Shown here: positions 7,394 to 16,042 of the stretch, one piece after another
Layout: the number at the start of each line of letters is the position of its first letter
Position numbering within the stretch: position 1 is the first letter of the stretch
Source: Thermodesulfobacteriota bacterium
GTDB taxonomy: Bacteria > Desulfobacterota > UBA8473
DNA length: 64,000 nucleotides
Assembly (NCBI GenBank): GCA_040757775.1
Contig: JBFLWQ010000009.1
Coordinates: 1-64,000 of the forward strand
Direction of reading: 5' to 3'
The notes under the pieces: generated by a model
Seen by the model: only the letters and a program-made list of their open reading frames with translations
The model's database searches: none
Told to the model about the DNA's origin: nothing
Position numbers and translations under genes: made by a program

Positions 7394-10300
7394 ATGCTGA
7401 AATCCTATCTGAAAGGAATATATAATAATCTCAATCAAGGGGATGCCACAGAGGAAAGTTATTATTCTGCACTTAAGGAGTTGCTTGAGGGATATGCAGA
7501 CTTGTTTGGCAAGAAGAAAATTCATATAACTACCCTTCCTAAAAGGACCGAAGTCGGCAACCCTGATTTTAGAATTTGGGACGGAAAGCAACATATTGTT
7601 GGCTATATTGAAGCCAAAGCGCCCACAGTTGAACATTTAGACCAAATAGAAACAACAGACCAACTAAAACGGTATCTCCGAACCTTCCCCAACCTCATAT
7701 TAACCAACTTTTTTGAATTCCGGCTTTATCGCAATGGAGCCTTGATCGCCAATGTTTCTATTGCCAGACCTTTCGGTATGTATAAGCTAAAATCTATCCC
7801 GCCTGTTGAAAAAGAAACCGACTTTGTAAAACTGCTTGAGCAATTCTTTTCCTTTTCCCTTCCCAAGGTCTACGATGCCAAAACCCTGTCCGTAGAATTA
7901 GCAAAAAGGACGCGTTTCCTGAAGGATGAAGTAGTTGCTGAAGAGTTAAAGAAAGAAGAAAATCAAAAGAAAGGCTTCATCTCCAGCTTCTATGAGGCAT
8001 TCAGGCAATATCTTATCAGTGGTCTTGCCAAAGAAGAGTTTGCTGATCTTTATTCACAAACCATTACCTATGGACTTTTTGCTGCCCGTACCCGTTCAGA
8101 GGATGGATTCAATAGGAAACTGGCTTACGACAATATTCCCCGTACTATTGGAATACTGAGGGATGTATTTCAATTTATTTCCCTGGGAGATTTACCCCGG
8201 CAAATGGAGTGGATTATTGATGATATATCCGAAGTCCTGGCAGTTACAGACGTGAAAAATATTCTTCACCAGTATTTTCATGAAGGGAAGGGGAAAGACC
8301 CCGTTGTACATTTCTACGAAACTTTTCTGGCTGAATATGACCCGGAAACGAGAGAAAAACGGGGAGTCTATTATACTCCTGAGCCGGTAGTTTCCTACAT
8401 TGCCCATTCATTGCAGTATATCCTGAAGGAACATTTTAAGAGAACGTATGGGCTGGCCGGCGAATCGGTGACGGTTTTGGACCCTGCTGCAGGAACGCTT
8501 ACCTTTTTAGCGGAGGCGGCAAAAATAGCAATAGGGGAGTTTGTCTCCAAATATGGCGAGGGAGGAAAAGAAAAATTCATTAGAGAACATATCCTCAAAA
8601 ACTTCTTTGCCTTTGAACTGATGATGGCTCCCTATGCAGTGGGGCATCTAAAAATGTCGTTTCTTTTGGAAGAATTGGGCTATAAACTCCATAGCGATGA
8701 CCGGTTCAAACTCTATCTTACCAATACCTTGGAAATGGCTGAACTTGATCAAACCGCACTTCCCGGGATGTCCTCACTCTCCGAAGAATCCCATTTGGCA
8801 GGGATGGTAAAGAAACAACAGCCTATCTTGGTAGTCCTTGGCAATCCTCCTTATTCCGGTCATTCTTCCAATGTGGGAGAGTGGATATCTAAAGAAATCA
8901 AAGCCTACTATAAAGTTGACGGTAAACCCCTTGGAGAGAAAAATCCTAAATGGCTCCAGGATGACTATGTAAAGTTCATCCGTTTCGCCCAATGGAAGAT
9001 TGACCAGGCAGGAGAAGGGGTCTTAGGGTTTATAACCAATCACAGCTATCTTGATAATCCCACCTTCCGGGGCATGCGGCAGTCTTTGATGAATAGTTTC
9101 AATGAGATTTATATTCTGGACTTACACGGCAACAGCCTGAAGAAAGAGAGATGCCCTGACGGCTCAAAAGATGAGAATGTCTTTGACATCCAGCAGGGAG
9201 TAGCTATTGGACTGTTCATAAAGCAGAAGAGTAAGAAGAAAGACTGTACGGTCTATCATTCAGAGCTTTGGGGGCTGAGAGAAAAGAAGTATGATTGGCT
9301 GACAGAGAACAACGTCAAAACAACCGAATGGCGGGATTTACTGCCAAAGTCAGAGTTTTATCTTTTTGTTCCGAGAGACGAGAAGCTTTTAGAAGGTTAT
9401 GAGAAATACCCTAAAATAACTGACCTATTTTCTGTAAATAGCGTAGGCATAGTGACATCAAGAGATAATTTTGTAATTGACTTCGATAAGGAACCTCTGA
9501 AAATACGCATCAGGATGTTTCGGGATGGAAAAATGCCCGATGAACTTGTCCGCCAAACATTTAATTTAAAGGATAAATCGAACTGGGAATTGAAGGCTGC
9601 ACGGGAAAAAATAAGAAAAGATGAAAACTGGGAAGAGTCAATTACACAAATCTTATACCGGCCATTTGATAGGAGGTGGATCTTTTACCATGATGAGGTA
9701 ATTGAGCGCTCTCGAAAAGAAGTCATGCGCCACATGATGAAAGAAAATTTGGGATTATGCGTTGGTCGGGCTGGACAAGTTGTAGGTTTAGAGCAACCTT
9801 GGAATATTATTTTCTGCTCCAATTGTATTGAAGATTTTAATTTATTCTATAGGGGCGGAAACGCCAATTTTCCTCTCTACCGCTACCAGAAAAAAAACAA
9901 CCCTGGAAAACGATCCACAGGTGGCCTAATGATGCTCTTTGAACCACAAGCAGATTATGAGGTAAAAAAAGCGAACATATCTCCCACTCTTATAGAACAA
10001 TTAACCGGCAATTTTAAGAAAGCACCTTCCCCTGAGCACATTTTCTTTTACATCTATGCGGTGCTCTACTCGAATATCTATCGGACAAAATATGCCGAGT
10101 TTTTAAAGACAGATTTTCCGAGGATTCCTTTTGCAAAAGATCATAAGCTGTTTATCAAAATGGGAGAGCAAGGGAAGAAGCTGGTGGATTTGCACCTGCT
10201 CAAGTCCCCAGAACTTGATTTACCTGTCGCTAAACTTCAAGGCGAAGGAGATCACAGAGTTGAAAAAGCGAGGTATGAAAACGAATGTGTTTATATAAAC

Positions 10301-10528
10301 AATGACCAATACTTTGAAGGTGTTAAATCAGCGATATGGGAATACCGGATCGGAGGGTATCAGGTTTGCGAGAAATGGCTTAAGGATAGGAAAGGAAGAG
10401 CATTGTCTCTTGATGACATAAAAACCTACTGCAAAATTGTTACCGCCCTGAAAAAGACAAAAGAAATTCAGAAAGCGATTGACGATATTTACCCGGAAGT
10501 GGAAAAGGAGGCTATAAAAAAAATATGA
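7394..10528 (+). CDS. Type IIG-like restriction-modification enzyme (fused nuclease, N6-adenine methylase, specificity region)
   Basis: 1044 residues in one chain. Near residues 55-75, NPDFRIWDG followed by YIEAKAP is a PD-(D/E)xK nuclease pattern. The methylase core has motif I VLDPAAGTLTF near 362 and motif IV NPPYSG near 483, the signature of N6-adenine methylases. The C-terminal third is likely the target-recognition part. No helicase motifs occur between nuclease and methylase, so it differs from type ISP enzymes. The ribosome site is weak (AAAAAGG). Its stop overlaps the next start as ATGA, an odd coupling of a defence gene with a metabolic one. Function as host defence is inferred from the family. 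Confidence 0.85.
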   Translation: MLKSYLKGIYNNLNQGDATEESYYSALKELLEGYADLFGKKKIHITTLPKRTEVGNPDFRIWDGKQHIVGYIEAKAPTVEHLDQIETTDQLKRYLRTFPNLILTNFFEFRLYRNGALIANVSIARPFGMYKLKSIPPVEKETDFVKLLEQFFSFSLPKVYDAKTLSVELAKRTRFLKDEVVAEELKKEENQKKGFISSFYEAFRQYLISGLAKEEFADLYSQTITYGLFAARTRSEDGFNRKLAYDNIPRTIGILRDVFQFISLGDLPRQMEWIIDDISEVLAVTDVKNILHQYFHEGKGKDPVVHFYETFLAEYDPETREKRGVYYTPEPVVSYIAHSLQYILKEHFKRTYGLAGESVTVLDPAAGTLTFLAEAAKIAIGEFVSKYGEGGKEKFIREHILKNFFAFELMMAPYAVGHLKMSFLLEELGYKLHSDDRFKLYLTNTLEMAELDQTALPGMSSLSEESHLAGMVKKQQPILVVLGNPPYSGHSSNVGEWISKEIKAYYKVDGKPLGEKNPKWLQDDYVKFIRFAQWKIDQAGEGVLGFITNHSYLDNPTFRGMRQSLMNSFNEIYILDLHGNSLKKERCPDGSKDENVFDIQQGVAIGLFIKQKSKKKDCTVYHSELWGLREKKYDWLTENNVKTTEWRDLLPKSEFYLFVPRDEKLLEGYEKYPKITDLFSVNSVGIVTSRDNFVIDFDKEPLKIRIRMFRDGKMPDELVRQTFNLKDKSNWELKAAREKIRKDENWEESITQILYRPFDRRWIFYHDEVIERSRKEVMRHMMKENLGLCVGRAGQVVGLEQPWNIIFCSNCIEDFNLFYRGGNANFPLYRYQKKNNPGKRSTGGLMMLFEPQADYEVKKANISPTLIEQLTGNFKKAPSPEHIFFYIYAVLYSNIYRTKYAEFLKTDFPRIPFAKDHKLFIKMGEQGKKLVDLHLLKSPELDLPVAKLQGEGDHRVEKARYENECVYINNDQYFEGVKSAIWEYRIGGYQVCEKWLKDRKGRALSLDDIKTYCKIVTALKKTKEIQKAIDDIYPEVEKEAIKKI

Positions 10529-11940
10529 ATCCATCCACGAAAGACAGTTTTGATGTTTTATTTAATCCCGACTCAGTAGCGATAGTTGGAGCATCGGAAG
10601 ACCCTTCAAAGATGGGCCATCAGTGTGTTGACAGCCTTAAGGACAGAGGATTTAAAGGAAAAGTATACCCTGTTAACCCCAATATCAGAGAGGTTTTGGG
10701 CATAAAGACATATCCTACCCTTGTTTCCATTCCGGAAAAGAAGATCGACCTTGTCATTATAGTAGTACCAGCCCGTTTAGTATTTGGTGTTCTGGACGAG
10801 TGCAGGGATAAGGGGGTTAAAGGTGCAGTAATTATCACTGCAGGGTTCAAAGAACTGGGGCATCAGGATGGACGCAACCTCCAGAAGGATATGGCAGAAA
10901 TGGCTAACAGAGCCGGAATAAAAATCATCGGACCAAATACATTTGGAATGGTGAACACCCATGCAGGGCTTAATGCCTCCTTCTCTCCATATCTGTCCCA
11001 ATTAAAGAAGGGCAGTATTGCGGTTATAAGTCAAAGTGGTGGGATCGCCCATGTGATTGTAAATCAGGGGGTAGCCGAAAATATAGGGTTCAGTAAGGTT
11101 GTTGGTCTGGGGAACAGGTGTAATGTAGAATATGCGGATTTATTGGAGTACCTGGTTGATGATAAAGATACAGATGTCATTCTCCTGTATATCGAGGGTA
11201 TAGATAATCCCCGCAGATTTATATCGGCAGCCAAAGAAGCAGCACTTAAAAAACCCATAGTGGCGTGCAAGGTGGGAAAATCGCCTGCCGCTTACAAACC
11301 GGCATATTCTCATACAGGGTCTATAGCAGGCAAATATGAACTGTATGATGCTGCTTTTAAGCAATCAAAGATTGTGTCTGCCACCGACTGCGAGGAATTG
11401 CTTGACATAGCCAAGATACTGTCTATCTCTTCACCTCCAGGGGGGGACAGGGTAGCTGTTCTCTCCTTTCAGGCAGGGCCAGGGATTATGATAACAGATG
11501 TATGTGCAACCAAAGGCCTGAAACTGCCAAATTTTTCAGACAAAACAAAAAAGATACTGGAAGAGACCTTACCCCCTATGACAATAAGAACCAACCCTGT
11601 TGATCTGGGGTTTGCAAAGGGCTGGAAAGTTCTGGATAAAGTGATAAGGGCTGTTTTAGAAGACAGCAACATCGATGCCCTGATCTTCTTTATGCTGCCG
11701 CATCCTGTTGTCCCCTTCAGGGAATTGTTCAAGGGCATGGTGGAGTTAAAGAAGGAATATGGAAAGCCTGTTGTGATGTGTATAAATTCACATCAAATGG
11801 ATAACCAGAATGTGATAGATGTGTTTGAAAAAAATTCGGTTCCTGTTTACACTACACCTGAAAGGGCTGCAAAGGCCCTTTCAGGCCTGGTCAGGTATGG
11901 TCAGGTTATTGGAGATTATAAATCCTTCTTCTTGAAGTAG
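10525..11940 (+). CDS. Acyl-CoA synthetase (NDP-forming), alpha subunit
   Basis: Encodes 471 residues. The CoA-binding Rossmann domain begins DSVAIVGASEDPSKMG. Then follow succinyl-CoA-ligase-like domains with SQSGGIAHV, and SHTGSIAGKYELY near residue 262, where the family's phosphohistidine lies. The partner ATP-grasp beta subunit is not in the window; the length matches an alpha-only subunit. It would interconvert acyl-CoA plus ADP and Pi with the free acid plus ATP in the cytoplasm. The start overlaps the restriction gene's stop; AAGGAGG lies within that gene's 3' end, 13 bases away, which is long. Its 3' end overlaps the convergent metallo-hydrolase by 25 bases. Confidence 0.88.
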   Translation: MNPSTKDSFDVLFNPDSVAIVGASEDPSKMGHQCVDSLKDRGFKGKVYPVNPNIREVLGIKTYPTLVSIPEKKIDLVIIVVPARLVFGVLDECRDKGVKGAVIITAGFKELGHQDGRNLQKDMAEMANRAGIKIIGPNTFGMVNTHAGLNASFSPYLSQLKKGSIAVISQSGGIAHVIVNQGVAENIGFSKVVGLGNRCNVEYADLLEYLVDDKDTDVILLYIEGIDNPRRFISAAKEAALKKPIVACKVGKSPAAYKPAYSHTGSIAGKYELYDAAFKQSKIVSATDCEELLDIAKILSISSPPGGDRVAVLSFQAGPGIMITDVCATKGLKLPNFSDKTKKILEETLPPMTIRTNPVDLGFAKGWKVLDKVIRAVLEDSNIDALIFFMLPHPVVPFRELFKGMVELKKEYGKPVVMCINSHQMDNQNVIDVFEKNSVPVYTTPERAAKALSGLVRYGQVIGDYKSFFLK

Positions 11941-12839
11941 TTGAGATATCCCATTGCACACATGGGGATATGGTGTTCCATTACCCATTGGCAGAGGAGT
12001 TCATTCCCTTTATCCGAACCCAGTACTTCCCTCGTATCTGCCCTGAACTTCTCTGTAATCCCTTCCGGAGACAACCCCTTGCTCATCATTCCTGAAACAC
12101 TGTCTTTCCATTTCATAAGCCAGTCAATACTCATATTCAGGGTCTGATGTACCTTTTCTGTAATCCCGAAATGAGAAAACAGCAGTAGCTTCAAATCAAG
12201 GTCTAAAAAACCTTTGATCGTTTCCGCGTTTACATCCGGATCGAATTCAGGAGGAGGGGTTGTGGGTATCAGTCCCCCTGAATCGGAAAGGTATACCCCC
12301 ACTGCATCTCCTGTAAAAAGGCCGTTCTCTTTCTCCATGTAGATACAGATATGGTGATTTGAATGTCCGGGGGAATCGATCATTCGGAGCCTCTGACCTT
12401 TACCCAGATCGATTATTTCACCACCATTTACGGGTATTATCCTGTCCTGTTCCACAGGCAGAACCTCTCCATACCATTCGTCTATCAATTCTCCGAAAAC
12501 CCTCTTTGAACTGTTTACCAGCTTTGAAGGGTCTATCATATGCCTTGCACCTTTTTCGTGAACCACTACCCTAGCATTAGGCATCTTCCTGAGTAATGCT
12601 CCGGCTCCTCCTCCATGATCCAAGTGGATATGAGTAACAACGAGATATGATACATCACCAGGATCAAATCCAGATCTTTTAATTCCTTCAATGATAAAAG
12701 GGGTTGATTTAGTTGGGCCGGTCTCTATCAAAGCCAATTTTTCACCTGCTATCAAATAGACTGAGGTGAAATTAGATATACCGAATACCCTGGCATCTAT
12801 CAGGTATATATTCTCAGCTACCTTCTTTCCGTTGGTCAT
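11916..12839 (-). CDS. MBL-fold metallo-hydrolase
   Basis: Encodes 307 residues. The metal motif THIHLDHGGG (HxHxDH), preceded by LIETGPT, is followed by the later ligands in DSPGHSNHH, TGDAVG and LLFSHFG. GGAGAAGG precedes the ATG on the minus strand. Family members hydrolyse thioesters, lactones, phosphodiesters and other bonds, so the substrate cannot be assigned. Neighbouring CoA-ester genes make a thioesterase-like role possible, as inference only. Convergent with and overlapping the acyl-CoA synthetase. Confidence 0.82.
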   Translation of the reverse strand: MTNGKKVAENIYLIDARVFGISNFTSVYLIAGEKLALIETGPTKSTPFIIEGIKRSGFDPGDVSYLVVTHIHLDHGGGAGALLRKMPNARVVVHEKGARHMIDPSKLVNSSKRVFGELIDEWYGEVLPVEQDRIIPVNGGEIIDLGKGQRLRMIDSPGHSNHHICIYMEKENGLFTGDAVGVYLSDSGGLIPTTPPPEFDPDVNAETIKGFLDLDLKLLLFSHFGITEKVHQTLNMSIDWLMKWKDSVSGMMSKGLSPEGITEKFRADTREVLGSDKGNELLCQWVMEHHIPMCAMGYLNYFKKKDL

Positions 12840-13005
12840 GGAACCTTCTCCTTTTATTAAAAAAGCACGTTTGTAACACTAAACGAGTTTTGACAAAAAG
12901 TAAAGTAAAACCTCTTTTAATCTTGAAACTCCAGGGGCATAGTGTTAATAATCTGGGAATCATATTCAAAAAATATGATAAAATCATAAGGATTCAAAGG
13001 GGCAA

Positions 13006-13030
13006 GCCCCTGACAGTAAGATTCAGGGGC
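13006..13030. repeat. Short GC-rich hairpin in the leader of the GIY-YIG gene
   Basis: GCCCCTG (13006-13012) pairs with CAGGGGC (13024-13030). A second compact pairing, GGGGC with GCCCC, overlaps the left arm. It lies 23 bases before ATG 13053, within the 214-base spacer after the metallo-hydrolase. It resembles GGGGCAAA-type palindromes near the ABC permease genes. Confidence 0.4.
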
Positions 13031-13052
13031 AAAGATTCGGTTTAAAGGTTTC

Positions 13053-13430
13053 ATGGATAAAGGTACTTACAATCTTATAATTAACCTGCCATCAGATAAG
13101 TTCTTACAGATAGGGAAACTTGGCAGGTTTTTGTTTGAAAAAGGTTACTACGTCTATACGGGTAGTGCTAAAAGAGGGCTGGATGCCAGAATAAGTAGGC
13201 ATAAAAGAAAAGAGAAGGCTCTACACTGGCATATAGATTATCTTTTAGAAGATGCTGTAATCATAGATGTGAAAGTCTATGCTGAAGGACTATTATCAGA
13301 GTGCGAGTTAAATCAGAAGGTCTTTAAGATGGAAGGTGCTGAAGTCTTGGCTCATGGATTCGGAGCATCAGACTGCAAATGCAAGAGCCACCTGGCATAT
13401 TTCAGAAAATTGCCCTATAGTATTCCTTAG
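13053..13430 (+). CDS. GIY-YIG nuclease-fold protein (DUF123 type)
   Basis: Encodes 125 residues. YVYTGSAKRGLDARISRHKR matches the GIY-YIG-like core of the DUF123 family, and LHWHIDYLL and a cysteine cluster (ASDCKCKSH) near the C-terminus are also typical. In some archaea this domain is fused to endonuclease III, which suggests a link to DNA repair, but the activity of stand-alone copies is unknown. The spacing to the next gene is 51 bases on the same strand. Confidence 0.75.
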   Translation: MDKGTYNLIINLPSDKFLQIGKLGRFLFEKGYYVYTGSAKRGLDARISRHKRKEKALHWHIDYLLEDAVIIDVKVYAEGLLSECELNQKVFKMEGAEVLAHGFGASDCKCKSHLAYFRKLPYSIP

Positions 13431-13481
13431 ATAATCAGACATGCTGAATTTTTCAATGTGTATTAATAATTTGGTACTAAC

Positions 13482-14663
13482 ATGAATAATCAATTCATTA
13501 TTTTTCTGAGCATCTTCTTTTCTGTTTACGGATTGGTACATTTTTATATCTACCGAAAAATCATATCACAAACCGATTTTCCATGCATAGTCAAAATAGC
13601 CATCATTGCCTTTATTGTTCTCATGGTAACATCTCCGATTCTCTCCAGGACATTAATGGTCAAACACACAGAAGGGGTTGGCTATATTCTAACACTGGTT
13701 TCATCTTTCTGGATAGGTTTTGTTCTCTACCTTTTTTTGATAAATGTGGGAGTAGACCTCATTAATATATCCGGTAAACTAATCAGCCGGGCATTTTTTG
13801 GAAGGTGCCCGGCACTATTTATACCTGAGAGTTATCCCACGTTCTTCTCAATAATATTAATTGTAATGGGCATCTGTACCTATGCCTATTTTGAAGCATT
13901 GAATATAGGTATCACAAGAGTCAGTATTCAGACCTCAAAATTACCTGAAAATGTGGAGGGGCTGGTCATTGCCCAGATTTCCGATGTTCACCTGGGGGTT
14001 CTCGTAGGGGAAAAGAGGCTAAAAAAGGTTATACATATTATTAGAGAAATCGAACCGGATATACTTTTTTCCACAGGGGATCTGGTGGATGGGAACCTGG
14101 ATTCTATGAAGGGACTGGCAGAAGAATTCAGGGGCATTAACCCAAAATTCGGGAAATATGCCGTTACGGGAAACCACGAGTTCTATGCAGGGATAGAACG
14201 GTCTGTAGAGTTCACTGAAGATTCGGGATTTAAACTCCTTCGCAACCAATATGTAAACCTTAATGGTATTATCAACCTCATAGGACTGGACGACCCTACA
14301 GCCGAGAGGTTCAAAAGCAGGGCAGGAGAGGACATCTCCAGACTCTTTTCCAGGTGCAATCCTGATCTCTTTACTGTATTCCTCTGTCATCAGCCCGGGA
14401 ATTTCAGGGAAAATGCCCTCTTTATGCCCATTGACCTTCAACTCTCCGGGCACACCCATAAAGGTCAATTGTTTCCCTTTAACCTTATAACCCATATCTT
14501 CTTTCCACTGCAGGGGGGGCTTTTTGAGGTAAATGGCAGGAAGCTCTATGCCAGTCGAGGCACAGGCACCTGGGGACCTCCCCTCAGATTTCTATCTCCG
14601 CCTGAGATTGTTGTTATAAGACTGGAGAATGTAAAGACAGAGCAAAATGGTGTCAGAAATTGA
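13482..14663 (+). CDS. Membrane-anchored metallophosphoesterase
   Basis: Encodes 393 residues. Four hydrophobic segments fill residues about 1-150 (for example IIFLSIFFSVYGLVHFYIY, ILTLVSSFWIGFVLYLF). The calcineurin-like domain follows, with all metal motifs: QISDVHLG, STGDLVDG, VTGNHEF, CHQPG and SGHTHKGQ. Proteins of this build (YkuE/YaeI-like) act on lipid-linked or other phosphoesters at the membrane; the substrate here is not known. The stop overlaps the TTG start of hemW, indicating coupled translation. Confidence 0.85.
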   Translation: MNNQFIIFLSIFFSVYGLVHFYIYRKIISQTDFPCIVKIAIIAFIVLMVTSPILSRTLMVKHTEGVGYILTLVSSFWIGFVLYLFLINVGVDLINISGKLISRAFFGRCPALFIPESYPTFFSIILIVMGICTYAYFEALNIGITRVSIQTSKLPENVEGLVIAQISDVHLGVLVGEKRLKKVIHIIREIEPDILFSTGDLVDGNLDSMKGLAEEFRGINPKFGKYAVTGNHEFYAGIERSVEFTEDSGFKLLRNQYVNLNGIINLIGLDDPTAERFKSRAGEDISRLFSRCNPDLFTVFLCHQPGNFRENALFMPIDLQLSGHTHKGQLFPFNLITHIFFPLQGGLFEVNGRKLYASRGTGTWGPPLRFLSPPEIVVIRLENVKTEQNGVRN

Positions 14664-15892
14664 AGGAGAGAGAAGAAGATACAGGAATATATGTACACGT
14701 TCCTTTCTGCATAAGTAAATGCCCCTACTGCGATTTCAATTCCATAACTGTGTCACCAATCCCCGAAGGGGATTATATAAAAGCCCTTGATAAAGAGATA
14801 GACTGCTATACCAAACCCCTTACAGTACCATTCAGGGGTAACCCTGAGAAAGGAGGGTTAAAGGAATCAGTATTTTTAGAAAAGGTGAAAAGGAGGGTTG
14901 CATCTATATACTTTGGGGGAGGGACGCCTTCCCTGTTTTCCGTTGACAGTATAGCCAGGGTTACTGACAAGATTATGTCTGTATTCTCGTCAAATTCTAA
15001 CGTAGAAATAACCCTGGAGGTTAATCCCAAAACCGCTGGTATTGAGAAACTTAATGCCCTTTATACCATAGGGGTTAACAGGTTGAGCTTAGGGGTTCAA
15101 TCCTTTCAAGACAGATTCCTGCAAAAGCTGGGACGGATCCATACCTCTGCTGATGCTGTTAACCTATTTGAAGATGCAAGGTCTTCTGGTTTCAGTAATA
15201 TTGGTCTTGATTTAATCTTCGGTACACCTGATCAGACCCTGGCTGATTGGGAAAGAGACCTGAACTGTGCCCTGTCTCTCAAGCCTGAACATATATCCGT
15301 CTATAACCTGACCATAGAGGAGGATACCCCTTTCTATGATTTACAAAGGAAAGGGAAGATCACTTTGCCTGATGAGGGTATCCAAATAAGAATGTATAGG
15401 CTTGCTCAAGAAAAGGCTGCTGCAGCCGGATATGAACAGTACGAAATATCAAATTTTGCGTTACCAGGTTTCCGCTGCCTGCATAATGAAGGATACTGGA
15501 CATTGAGAGAATATTTTGGGTTTGGTGCAGGGGCTCATTCTTATCTAAGAGAGACGTCAGATAAAAAGGATTGGGGTATCAGGTGGAAAAACATTCCCAA
15601 TCCTTACGAATACATCTCTTTACTATCAAATAATGGTACTGCTGTTATTGAGAGAGAAGAATTAACCAGAGAAGCAGCAATAAAAGAGGCTATCTTTCTG
15701 GGGCTTCGGAGGTTAGATGGTATTAGTCTTGATGATTTTGAAGAAAGGTTCGACATTCCTTTAGAAAAGACCTTTGCCAGTATTATCTCCTATCTTCTCA
15801 AAGAAAACCTTATATCAATCGACGAAGGGCATTTGAAACTTACCATTCAAGGTATCTTGCTTTCCAATGAGGTATTTTTAAAGTTCTTTTGA
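14660..15892 (+). CDS. hemW: HemW-like radical SAM protein
   Basis: Encodes 410 residues. IYVHVPFCISKCPYCDFNS carries the CxxxCxxC iron-sulfur motif with the CDF extension typical of HemW/HemN-like proteins. FGGGTPSL, EVNPKT, GVQSFQ and the C-terminal HemW winged-helix region follow. HemW binds heme and is thought to act as a heme chaperone rather than a coproporphyrinogen oxidase. Translation must begin at TTG 14660, overlapping the previous stop (TTGA), because no other start lies before the conserved core. A charged insertion near residues 55-75 is slightly longer than usual. Confidence 0.85.
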   Translation: MKEREEDTGIYVHVPFCISKCPYCDFNSITVSPIPEGDYIKALDKEIDCYTKPLTVPFRGNPEKGGLKESVFLEKVKRRVASIYFGGGTPSLFSVDSIARVTDKIMSVFSSNSNVEITLEVNPKTAGIEKLNALYTIGVNRLSLGVQSFQDRFLQKLGRIHTSADAVNLFEDARSSGFSNIGLDLIFGTPDQTLADWERDLNCALSLKPEHISVYNLTIEEDTPFYDLQRKGKITLPDEGIQIRMYRLAQEKAAAAGYEQYEISNFALPGFRCLHNEGYWTLREYFGFGAGAHSYLRETSDKKDWGIRWKNIPNPYEYISLLSNNGTAVIEREELTREAAIKEAIFLGLRRLDGISLDDFEERFDIPLEKTFASIISYLLKENLISIDEGHLKLTIQGILLSNEVFLKFF

Positions 15893-15942
15893 GGAAACTA
15901 GTAAAGCCTTTATTCTCAACCTTGTTATAAAGCAAACCTGAC

Positions 15943-15971
15943 TTGACAATGTAAGGCTTATGTGTTACTTA
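15943..15971 (+). promoter_or_regulatory. Candidate promoter for argS
   Basis: TTGACA (15943-15948), a 17-base spacer and a weak -10 TACTTA (15966-15971), about 70 bases upstream of the argS ATG. Confidence 0.4.
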
Positions 15972-16042
15972 CTACCTTCCACAGCATTAGGTAGGTGCCT
16001 TCAATAAAACCTTTAACATCTTGAGGCAGGACAACAGGTAAG

